A DNA stretch of 64,000 nucleotides. It comes from an uncultured Collinsella sp. GTDB lineage: Bacteria > Actinomycetota > Coriobacteriia > Coriobacteriales > Coriobacteriaceae. The position numbers and the translations under genes are program-made. This document shows, one piece after another, positions 42,887-50,150 of the stretch. The notes below the pieces were generated by a model. It ran no database searches. It was not told where the DNA came from and saw only the letters and a list, made by a program, of their open reading frames with translations. The stretch covers positions 62,001 through 126,000 of the forward strand of contig CABVAC010000001.1 of the NCBI GenBank assembly GCA_902496275.1, given 5' to 3'. The first letter of the stretch is position 1. Every line of letters begins with the position of its first letter.

Positions 42887-43228
42887 ATGAACGTGCAAAT
42901 CTTCGGCACCAAAAAGTCCTTCGATACCAAGAAGGCGCAGCGTTATTTTAAGGAGCGCCGCATTAAGGTGCAGTTTATTGACCTTAAGGAAAAGGAGATG
43001 AGCAAGGGCGAGCTCACGAGCGTGATGCAGGCGGTCGGCGGCATCGACAAGCTGCTCAATCCCAAGGCCAAGGACGAGGAGACACTCGCGCTCATCCAGC
43101 ACCTCACCCCCAGCCAGCGCTTCGACAAGCTGCTCGAGAACCAGCAGGTTCTAGCCGAGCCCATCGTGCGCAACGGCAAAAAGGCCACCGTCGGTTATTG
43201 CCCCGATGTATGGGGAGCCTGGGAGTAG
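42887..43228 (+). CDS. ArsC/Spx-family protein without the redox Cys
   Basis: 113 residues from the ATG at 42887. It follows the YffB/ArsC fold: a thioredoxin-like start, IDLKEKEMSKGELTSVM, and a C-terminal PIVRNGKKATVGYCPDVW, with family length. In relatives the first loop carries a Cys in CxxC, CDTxxKA or similar. Here it reads GTKKSFDTKKAQRYF, so Ser stands where the Cys should be. Arsenate reductase activity is not expected; regulation or binding is possible. It lies behind the flavoprotein and 87 bases before the CobW-type gene. Confidence 0.85.
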   Translation: MNVQIFGTKKSFDTKKAQRYFKERRIKVQFIDLKEKEMSKGELTSVMQAVGGIDKLLNPKAKDEETLALIQHLTPSQRFDKLLENQQVLAEPIVRNGKKATVGYCPDVWGAWE

Positions 43229-43314
43229 CCTGTGTTATTTGCCAGCGCGTGGGTATAAGAGCAGGCGTTTGGCATATGATTCAACTGTAAGCCATGTCTA
43301 ACAAAGGAGGGCAC

Positions 43315-44445
43315 ATGCCCAACAAACCCGTGAAGATCATCATGCTTACCGGCTACCTCGGTGCCGGCAAGACCACGTTGCTCAACCACATCCTCGCTAA
43401 CGATGGCGGTATCCGCGCCGCCGTAATCGTCAACGACATCGGCGAGATCAACGTCGACGCCAGCCTCATCGCCGACGGCGGCCTTTCCGAGACCGACGAC
43501 CTCATCCCGCTCACCAACGGCTGCATCTGCTGCACGCTTTCGGACGACCTTGCCAACCAGCTGCAGGGCATCGCCGATTCGGGTGACTTCGATTACATCA
43601 TCATCGAGGCCTCGGGCATTTGCGAGCCCATCCCCATCGCCTACACCATCTCGAGCTTCTGCGACGAGGCCAAGGTGGGCGGCGAGCCCAAGCTCGCACT
43701 CGACAACATCGTGGCCGTAGTCGATTGCGCCCGCATGTACGACGAGTTCAACGGCGGCCGCGACCTGCTGGCCGAGGATATCGACGAGGACGACATCGAG
43801 AGCCTACTCATCCAGCAGATTGAGTTCTGCTCCACACTGATCCTCAACAAGACCGATACCGTGAGCCCCGAGCAGATCGCCGAGCTCAAGGCCATCGTGC
43901 GCAGCCTGCAGAAGGATGCCGTGATTGTCGAGGCTCAAAACGGCGAGGTTCCCATGGAGGAGCTGCTCGACACCGGCCGCTTCGACTTTATGCGCGCCTA
44001 CAACTCCGCCGCCTGGATCGAGGCCATGGAGCATCCCGAGGAGCACGACGACCCCGAGGTGCTCGAGTACGACATCGAGACCTTTGTGTACTCGCGTCGC
44101 AAGCCGTTTGACCTGCAAAAGTTCACCGATTTTGTTGAGCAGGAGTGGCCCGATGAGGTCATCCGCGTCAAGGGTCCGCTGTGGCAGACCGGCGATCCGG
44201 ACATGTGCTACATGTTTGAGCAGGCCGGCCACCAGATGCGCTTGATGGAAAACGGCCTGTTTGTCGACTCTGCGCCCGAGGGCGAGAAGCAGAAGATCAT
44301 CGACGAGAACCCCGAGATCATGCATATTTGGGACGACGAGACGGGCGACCGCATGACGAGCCTGTGCATCATCGGCCGTCACATGGACAAGGATGCGCTC
44401 ATCGCCTCCCTCGATGCCTGCCTGACCGACTGGCACCGCGCCTAG
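43315..44445 (+). CDS. CobW/COG0523 G3E-family GTPase (metal chaperone-like)
   Basis: 376 residues from the ATG at 43315 (AAGGAGGGCAC upstream). Walker A GYLGAGKTT at residues 13-21, the CxCC metal motif in NGCICCTLSDDLA (about 66-70), EASGIC, and NKTD for guanine. The C-terminal CobW domain follows (about 250-370). Members move zinc, cobalt or other metals with GTP hydrolysis; without a neighbouring metalloenzyme or Zur box the metal is unknown. The REP-like terminator at 44485-44519 follows. Confidence 0.9.
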   Translation: MPNKPVKIIMLTGYLGAGKTTLLNHILANDGGIRAAVIVNDIGEINVDASLIADGGLSETDDLIPLTNGCICCTLSDDLANQLQGIADSGDFDYIIIEASGICEPIPIAYTISSFCDEAKVGGEPKLALDNIVAVVDCARMYDEFNGGRDLLAEDIDEDDIESLLIQQIEFCSTLILNKTDTVSPEQIAELKAIVRSLQKDAVIVEAQNGEVPMEELLDTGRFDFMRAYNSAAWIEAMEHPEEHDDPEVLEYDIETFVYSRRKPFDLQKFTDFVEQEWPDEVIRVKGPLWQTGDPDMCYMFEQAGHQMRLMENGLFVDSAPEGEKQKIIDENPEIMHIWDDETGDRMTSLCIIGRHMDKDALIASLDACLTDWHRA

Positions 44446-44484
44446 GTTTATCCAAGCGGGCATTTTTCCGCCTACGCAACCGCC

Positions 44485-44519
44485 AAACCACCACGAAGGT
44501 GCCCTTCGTGGTGGTTTTT
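44485..44519 (+). terminator. REP-like palindrome acting as terminator
   Basis: AAACCACCACGAAGG pairs with CCTTCGTGGTGGTTT, followed by TTTTTC. The core CCACCACGAAGGTGCC is a variant of the 748-800 repeat. It is 40 bases after the CobW-type stop and just before trmL. Confidence 0.88.
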
Positions 44520-44540
44520 CGTTCTGAGCCAAGGAGATTC

Positions 44541-45140
44541 ATGTTCAACATCGTGCTGTATGCGCCCGAGATTCCGGCCAATACGGGCAATATCGGTCGC
44601 ACCTGCGTGGTCACCGGCGCCCGCCTACATCTGGTGGAGCCACTGGGCTTTTCGCTCGACGACAAGACAGTACGTCGCGCCGGCCTGGGCTACTGGCAAA
44701 ACTTGGACGTGACCACCTATGCCGGCTGGGAGGATTTCCTTGCGCGCAACGACCTCTCCCCCGCCGACGAGCGCCTGCACTTGCTGACCAAAAAGGCGCG
44801 CCGTACCTATGCGCAGAGTACCTACCGTGATGGCGACTACTTGGTCTTTGGCAGCGAGAGCTCGGGCATTCCCGAGCCACTGCTTGCCGCGGCGCCCGAG
44901 CGTTGCGAGCGCATCCCCATGCTGCGCGATTGCGACTCACTCGATAACGCCGAGGCTTGGGAAGCTCACGAGGAATCGCTGGGGCATACCGAGGACAGCC
45001 ACGAGGCCATCCTTCAACAGGATATCTGCGGCAACTTCGTCAACCCGGACGACTACCGCATCAGCGCTCTCAACCTCTCCAACAGTGCCGCCATCGTCCT
45101 CTACGAAGCCCTGCGCCAAACAGGCTTTCCGGGAATGTGA
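44541..45140 (+). CDS. trmL: tRNA (cytidine/uridine-34 2'-O-)-methyltransferase
   Basis: 199 residues from the ATG at 44541 (AAGGAGATTC). SPOUT fold: NIVLYAPEIPANTGNIGRTC (motif 1), VEPLGFSLDDKTVRRAGL, LVFGSESSGIPEPLL (motif 2) and YRISALNLSNSAAIVLYEAL (motif 3, the knot). It methylates the wobble 2'-OH of leucine tRNAs. Insertion of about 30 residues (AWEAHEESLGHTEDSHEAIL) between motifs 2 and 3 is unusual for E. coli TrmL, which is 157 residues. Its TGA stop lies inside the repeat at 45134-45166. Confidence 0.92.
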   Translation: MFNIVLYAPEIPANTGNIGRTCVVTGARLHLVEPLGFSLDDKTVRRAGLGYWQNLDVTTYAGWEDFLARNDLSPADERLHLLTKKARRTYAQSTYRDGDYLVFGSESSGIPEPLLAAAPERCERIPMLRDCDSLDNAEAWEAHEESLGHTEDSHEAILQQDICGNFVNPDDYRISALNLSNSAAIVLYEALRQTGFPGM

Positions 45141-45166
45141 CAAAGGGACTGTCCCTTTGTCACATT
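45134..45166. repeat. REP-like palindrome, TGACAAAGG type, copy 1
   Basis: AATGTGACAAAGGGAC and GTCCCTTTGTCACATT are complementary arms around a short centre. The TGA at 45138-45140 is the trmL stop codon. Sister copies: 46391-46423 and 50118-50150. Confidence 0.85.
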
Positions 45167-45284
45167 CAAGCGCCACGCCGATGGCACACACGCCTAATCG
45201 ATGCTCTAGATAAAGAGCCCTCACTTTTAATCAGAATTAACTAAAGTAAAATGAAGTTAAATGGCGGTGTGAAAGGAGAGCCTT

Positions 45285-46385
45285 GTGAAATATCTCGAGA
45301 ACCCGTTTACCCCCAGTTTTGGTGAGGTTCCTGCCCATCTCGCTGGCAGACAACAGATTATTCGGGATTTGGACCGTGCCTTCTTGAGCCAGCGCAGGCG
45401 CCCAGAATTGACCTCGATCTTCTCAGGCGCGCGTGGAACCGGTAAAACCGCTCTCATGTCGTCGCTCGCGACAAGGGCGGAATCCCACGGCTGGATAGCC
45501 GTAAAGACGACCGCGCTCCCGGGAATGCTTGAGGAAATCGAGTTCGGGACGAAACGCGCCGCAGCCCATCTCATCGAATCGTCCAACCACTTCGAAGTCA
45601 CCGGTCTCGGAATTGCACCGCTCGGCAGCGTCGAGGTCAATCGCGTTCACGATGCTTCAACCTGGCGTTATCGCATGAGCGACATCATCGACCGGCTCAA
45701 CGAGGCGGGCACCGGTCTGCTCGTCACGGTTGACGAGGTGGACCCGACACTCGACGAGATGATCCAACTCGCAGCCACGTATCAGCACTTTGTGACCGAT
45801 GGGAAACGCGTCGCCTTGCTTATGGCGGGACTTCCCAACAACGTCTCGACGTTGCTGAACCACAAGACGGTCTCGTTCCTTCGCCGCGCTCAACAATATC
45901 ATCTGGGTCGCATTGCCGACTATGACGTACGCGAGGCCTTGATTCGCACAATCCAGGAAAACGATCGCCTGGCAGATGCTGAGGGAATCGATAGAGCCGT
46001 TCGCTCGATCTCTGGATTTCCCTTCCTATTGCAACTCGTAGGTTACCGTGCCTGGGATCTCACAAGCGATTCGAAGGAAATCTCGTCACGCGACTTTGAC
46101 CTGGGAATCAAAATCGCGCGCGACGAGATGGACGACCGAATCCTCGCGGCAACCTATCGGGAACTCACTGCAGAGGACAAGCGATTCCTCATCGCCATGC
46201 TCGATGACGAGGATGAGTCCACCACCGCTGACCTTGTCGAGCGCCTTAAGCGTTCGCCGCAGCAGGTCTCCCGCTACCGACGCCGCATGATAGACGCCGG
46301 CATCATCGGGGAGCGAGGACGAGGGCTCGTCGCATTTGAATTGCCATTCTTCCGCGACTATCTCGCGGCTCAATGCGTGAAATAG
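45285..46385 (+). CDS. Orc1/Cdc6-like AAA+ ATPase with C-terminal winged helix (paralogue 1)
   Basis: 366 residues from a GTG with AAAGGAGAGCCTT upstream. Walker A GARGTGKTALM (48-58), Walker B LLVTVDEVDPT (about 145), then a conserved LMAGLPNNVSTLLNH...SFLRRAQQY block and a winged helix at the end (LVERLKRSPQQVSRYRRRM). The same AGLP-x8-FLRRAQQ signature is in the 48932-50050 protein. This resembles archaeal-type ATPases and bacterial AAA_16 regulators. Function unknown; DNA handling or defence is possible. It is bracketed by two TGACAAAGG repeats (45134 and 46391). Confidence 0.8.
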   Translation: MKYLENPFTPSFGEVPAHLAGRQQIIRDLDRAFLSQRRRPELTSIFSGARGTGKTALMSSLATRAESHGWIAVKTTALPGMLEEIEFGTKRAAAHLIESSNHFEVTGLGIAPLGSVEVNRVHDASTWRYRMSDIIDRLNEAGTGLLVTVDEVDPTLDEMIQLAATYQHFVTDGKRVALLMAGLPNNVSTLLNHKTVSFLRRAQQYHLGRIADYDVREALIRTIQENDRLADAEGIDRAVRSISGFPFLLQLVGYRAWDLTSDSKEISSRDFDLGIKIARDEMDDRILAATYRELTAEDKRFLIAMLDDEDESTTADLVERLKRSPQQVSRYRRRMIDAGIIGERGRGLVAFELPFFRDYLAAQCVK

Positions 46386-46390
46386 AAATC

Positions 46391-46423
46391 AATGTGACAA
46401 AGAGGCAGTCCCTTTGTCACATT
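46391..46423. repeat. REP-like palindrome, TGACAAAGG type, copy 2
   Basis: AATGTGACAAAGAG and CCCTTTGTCACATT form the arms. It lies 5 bases past the stop of the ATPase and 2 bases beyond the stop of the convergent UvrA-like gene (46426-46428). Confidence 0.85.
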
Positions 46424-46425
46424 GC

Positions 46426-48939
46426 CTATAGGTAGCGACCGGTAATGCTTGCGGGGCAGGCCACGATGCCGCCCGGCGTGCCGGCGCAGACGATTTGCCC
46501 GCCCGCATCGCCACCGCCCGGGCCCATGTCGATCACGTAATCGGCGTTACGGATAAGGTCGAGATCGTGTTCGATCACGATAACCGTGGCGCCCTTGGCA
46601 ACGAGACCGTCAAACACGTTCAACAGTACCTGAACATCGAGCGGATGCAGGCCGATCGTGGGCTCGTCAAATACGAATACGGCATCATCCTGCACGCGGC
46701 CCATCTCGCTCGCGAGCTTAAGGCGCTGTGCCTCACCGCCCGAAAGCGCCGGTGTGGGCTCGCCAAGCGTGAGATAACCCAGGCCCAGGTCGTGCAAGGT
46801 CTGCAAACGCGTCTGAACCTTCTTGAGTCCCAGTGTGGCGTCGATGGCCTCGTCCACACTCATGTCCATGAGCTGCGGCAACGTCAGCAAGCTCCCGTCC
46901 TTGCCCTCGCGATGGATATGCGAGGCGGCCTCGGCGTAGCGCGAACCACGGCATGCCGGGCAGATGATCTCGACGTCGGGCAAAAACTGCACGTCGAGCG
47001 ATATCGAGCCCGTGCCGTCACATGTAGGGCAGCGCAAGGCACCAGTGTTGTAGCTAAAGGCGCCCGCCTTGTAGCCGGCTGCCTTGGCCTCGGGCGTACG
47101 GGCGAAGGCGCGGCGCAGCTCGTCATGGATGTCGGCATAGGTTGCCACCGTCGAGCGAACATTGGCGCCAATGGGCGTAGCGTCAATCAGGTTGGCGCGG
47201 GCAATGCCTTCGGCATCGATCCAGCGCACATGGCGTGGCAAGCGCTCGCCAGCTGCCTGCGCCTTAAGCGCCGGGATGAGCGTCTCGAGCACGAGCGTCG
47301 TCTTACCCGAACCCGAAACGCCCGTTACCGCGACAAGGCGGCCGCGCGGGATATCGACTTCGAGTGGTTTGACGGTATGGATGGTATCGGTCGCCATGCG
47401 GATATGGCCCTGGTCGAACATTTCGTCGTCAGTCACCTGCGGACGCAAGCGCTCGGGCTCGGCGCGCAAAAACGGCGCGATACGACTGCCCTGCGATTGC
47501 TCGACCTCGTCTACCGTGCCTGCAGCAATCACATTGCCGCCGCCTGCTCCGGCAACGGGGCCCATCTCGACCAGATAGTCGGCTTCCGCCAGTACGCGCG
47601 TATCGTGGTCGACAACAACCACGGTGTTGCCGTCGCCCACCAGATCGCGCATCACACCCACCAAGCCGTCGACATTGGCAGGATGCAAGCCGATCGAAGG
47701 CTCGTCCAGCACATAAAGCACGCCTGTCGATCGGTTACGCACCACGCGGGCGAGTTGCACGCGCTGGCGCTCGCCCGTGGAAAGCGTGGCACCGGCGCGA
47801 TCGAGCGAAAGGTAATCGAGACCCAGATCGACCAGACGACGGGCCGCGCCCAAAAATGAATCGCAGATATCCGCTGCCATGGGCTGCATCTCGGGCGGCA
47901 AGGATGCGGGCACCCCACGCACCCACTCAATCGCCTCGCCCAAAGTCATGGCCGCCGCCTGTGCCAGATTGATACCGCGCACCTGGGGCTGCCGCGCAGC
48001 CTCGGAGAGACGCGTGCCGCCGCAATCGCGGCATGGGCCCTCGCGCAAAAAGCGCGCAACGCGTTTTAAGCCCTTATCGTCCTTGACCTTGGCGAGCGCA
48101 TTCTCGACGGTATAGACGGCGTTGTAATAGGTAAAGTCGAGCGGCGTAGCGCCCTCGCCGTTTTTGGGCACGTAGAGGATGTGCTTCTTAACCGCCGGAC
48201 CATGAAACACGATGTCGCGCTCTTGAGGCGTGAGCTGGTTAAACGGCACGTCGGTGCGCACGCCCATCTCGCCGGCCACCTGCTTCATCAGATCCCACAT
48301 GAGCGTGCCCCAAGGAAGCACCGCGCCCTCGTTGATAGTCTTTGACTCGTCGGGCACCAAGCTCGCCTCGTCCACCTCATGCATAACGCCGGTGCCGCCG
48401 CAGGTGGGACATGCACCACCGCTATTGAAAGCCAAATCCTCGGCACCCGGCGCGTAGAACTCGCGGCCGCATGCGGGGCACGTGAGCGACAGGCCCGCAG
48501 CCACGTTAAGGCTCGGCTCCACACGCGCCCCGCAATGCGGGCACACGTGATGGGCGCAGCGGCTAAAGAGTAGACGCAGGCTATTGTTGAGCTCGGTCAT
48601 GGTGCCAAAGGTGGAACGCACGCCCGGCACGCTGGGGCGCTGATGCAATGCGAGAGCCGCCGGCACGTGCAATACCTCATCCACCTGAGCGTGCTCGGCC
48701 TGCGTCAGGCGACGGCGGGTATAGGTGCTGAGCGCCTCCAGGTAACGGCGCGAGCCCTCGGCATAAAGAACCCCCAGCGCCAGCGAACTCTTGCCCGAAC
48801 CCGACACGCCGGCAATGCCCACAAGCTTTCCCAGCGGAATATCGATATCGATGTCTTTAAGGTTATGAACGCGCGCGCCACGCACCTCGATAGCCTGCGG
48901 GCTCATCTTCTGTTCCGTCACCTTTATCACCCTACTCAT
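46426..48939 (-). CDS. UvrA-like ABC ATPase (class II, UvrA2/DrrC type)
   Basis: 837 residues, about 100 shorter than UvrA (about 940), consistent with loss of the UvrB-binding domain. Two ABC halves: Walker A GVSGSGKSSLALG (about 43-55) and GVSGSGKTTLVLE (about 540), signatures LSTGERQRVQLARV and LSGGEAQRLKLASE, with split zinc modules CPHCGARV/CPACGREF/CPTCGGTG and CPTCDGTG/CPACRGSR. UvrA2 proteins tolerate DNA damage or DNA-binding drugs and are not needed for normal excision repair. The start ATG at 48939 overlaps the last 8 bases of the ATPase-2 gene, indicating translational coupling. Confidence 0.92.
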   Translation of the reverse strand: MSRVIKVTEQKMSPQAIEVRGARVHNLKDIDIDIPLGKLVGIAGVSGSGKSSLALGVLYAEGSRRYLEALSTYTRRRLTQAEHAQVDEVLHVPAALALHQRPSVPGVRSTFGTMTELNNSLRLLFSRCAHHVCPHCGARVEPSLNVAAGLSLTCPACGREFYAPGAEDLAFNSGGACPTCGGTGVMHEVDEASLVPDESKTINEGAVLPWGTLMWDLMKQVAGEMGVRTDVPFNQLTPQERDIVFHGPAVKKHILYVPKNGEGATPLDFTYYNAVYTVENALAKVKDDKGLKRVARFLREGPCRDCGGTRLSEAARQPQVRGINLAQAAAMTLGEAIEWVRGVPASLPPEMQPMAADICDSFLGAARRLVDLGLDYLSLDRAGATLSTGERQRVQLARVVRNRSTGVLYVLDEPSIGLHPANVDGLVGVMRDLVGDGNTVVVVDHDTRVLAEADYLVEMGPVAGAGGGNVIAAGTVDEVEQSQGSRIAPFLRAEPERLRPQVTDDEMFDQGHIRMATDTIHTVKPLEVDIPRGRLVAVTGVSGSGKTTLVLETLIPALKAQAAGERLPRHVRWIDAEGIARANLIDATPIGANVRSTVATYADIHDELRRAFARTPEAKAAGYKAGAFSYNTGALRCPTCDGTGSISLDVQFLPDVEIICPACRGSRYAEAASHIHREGKDGSLLTLPQLMDMSVDEAIDATLGLKKVQTRLQTLHDLGLGYLTLGEPTPALSGGEAQRLKLASEMGRVQDDAVFVFDEPTIGLHPLDVQVLLNVFDGLVAKGATVIVIEHDLDLIRNADYVIDMGPGGGDAGGQIVCAGTPGGIVACPASITGRYL

Positions 48940-50050
48940 GCCATAAAACTCGATCGCGAACGTACGCGCCCAGCATGGGCACGGTAAACCGGACGAGGCC
49001 GTATCCGGCAGCCTCGATGACGCGCTCGCGAATCAGGCTTGCGCGATATTTACTCGCCCAGCTCTGGGTACGATCACAGCGCTCAATGATATCCGCCATG
49101 CGCGTCGGTTTGCCCTCGTCAACCGCCATGGCCTCGATAAAAAGGCGCTGTGGACTGCGCAGCCCGTAATACAGGGGCGCGTCAACCGCTTCGTAGAACT
49201 CGGAGACGGCATCCGCATGGCCATCCTCGACATCGCGCCTTTCGATGACCTGCGAGCCACGCCGGACAGCAGACCGCCACATGTAATATCCCACCAGCTG
49301 AACCATATAGGGATGCCCCATGCTCTTGCGTGCCGCAAGGTCCGCCGTCTCCGCGTCAACGTAAAGACCAGCGTCTTTGACCGTCTGGATATACGAATCG
49401 CGCACCTTGGGCAAAGATATCGCCCCCAGCGTACGCTGCTGGGCGCGGCGCAAAAACGTCACGCTCGGCTCTTCGAGCAAGTCATCAACCATACTGGGTA
49501 AGCCGGCGAACACCAGCACAAGACCGCGCTGGTCGCTATCTGACAAGCCCGTGGCATCCTGATCTCCAAGCACCTGCTGATAGAGAACGGCAAGAGCCGC
49601 CAGTTCCTCGATAGACGCCGATTGCGCCTCGTCAATCGCAAACAGTATGCCCTTGCCTGGACCGAGTTTCTTAAGGCGCTCGTTGACCAGCCCTCGCAAC
49701 GTCTCGCCCTTTGCTCGCGCCGCCTCGACCGACATCCGGCCAAACGACGGACCGAGCTCCATTGACGTCACAACGGGTTTATTCGAGCGAAGCGCGTCGG
49801 CCAAGCGATCGCATAAGCCAAGCGAAGCGGAATCGGAGACAACCGCCCATCCGCGCTCATTGGCTAGACGTTGCAGCTCCTGTAGGAGAACCGTCTTGCC
49901 ACAGCCGCGGTTTCCCGTAATGAGCATGAGCCTACCCGGCGCTCCGGCGCCGTTATCGAGCCCTTCCTCGAAATCTTCGATGACCGACTCGCGACCAATG
50001 AGCATCGGAGGCCGCTTGCCTGCCGTTGGCTTAAAGGGATTTGGATTCAT
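48932..50050 (-). CDS. Orc1/Cdc6-like AAA+ ATPase with C-terminal winged helix (paralogue 2)
   Basis: 372 residues. Walker A GNRGCGKTVLLQ (46-57), Walker B ILFAIDEAQSAS (about 140), AGLPSMVDDLLEEPSVTFLR, and a C-terminal winged helix (MADIIERCDRTQSWASKYR). It aligns along its length with the 45285-46385 protein. It is first in a two-gene operon with the UvrA-like gene, sharing 8 bases. Three tandem 10-bp sites (50085-50114) lie just upstream. Role unknown; coupling suggests that the ATPase assists the UvrA-like protein on DNA. Confidence 0.8.
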   Translation of the reverse strand: MNPNPFKPTAGKRPPMLIGRESVIEDFEEGLDNGAGAPGRLMLITGNRGCGKTVLLQELQRLANERGWAVVSDSASLGLCDRLADALRSNKPVVTSMELGPSFGRMSVEAARAKGETLRGLVNERLKKLGPGKGILFAIDEAQSASIEELAALAVLYQQVLGDQDATGLSDSDQRGLVLVFAGLPSMVDDLLEEPSVTFLRRAQQRTLGAISLPKVRDSYIQTVKDAGLYVDAETADLAARKSMGHPYMVQLVGYYMWRSAVRRGSQVIERRDVEDGHADAVSEFYEAVDAPLYYGLRSPQRLFIEAMAVDEGKPTRMADIIERCDRTQSWASKYRASLIRERVIEAAGYGLVRFTVPMLGAYVRDRVLWHE

Positions 50051-50084
50051 GTCGGCCTCCTCGGATTGGCAAACCCTGGCAATA

Positions 50085-50114
50085 GTTATACCAACTTATA
50101 CCAAGTTATACCAA
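50085..50114. promoter_or_regulatory. three tandem 10-bp sites, GTTATACCAA type
   Basis: GTTATACCAA, CTTATACCAA and GTTATACCAA follow each other without gaps at exact 10-base period, 35 bases upstream of the ATPase-2 ATG. One helical turn per site suggests cooperative protein binding, or promoter hexamers for the operon (TATAAC on the minus strand). Confidence 0.6.
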
Positions 50115-50117
50115 TAG

Positions 50118-50150
50118 CATGTGACAAAGGAACTGTCACTTTGTCACATG
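50118..50150. repeat. REP-like palindrome, TGACAAAGG type, copy 3
   Basis: CATGTGACAAAGGAACTGT... closes with CTTTGTCACATG. On the minus strand, TGA at 50144-50146 is the stop of the TetM-like gene. Confidence 0.85.
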
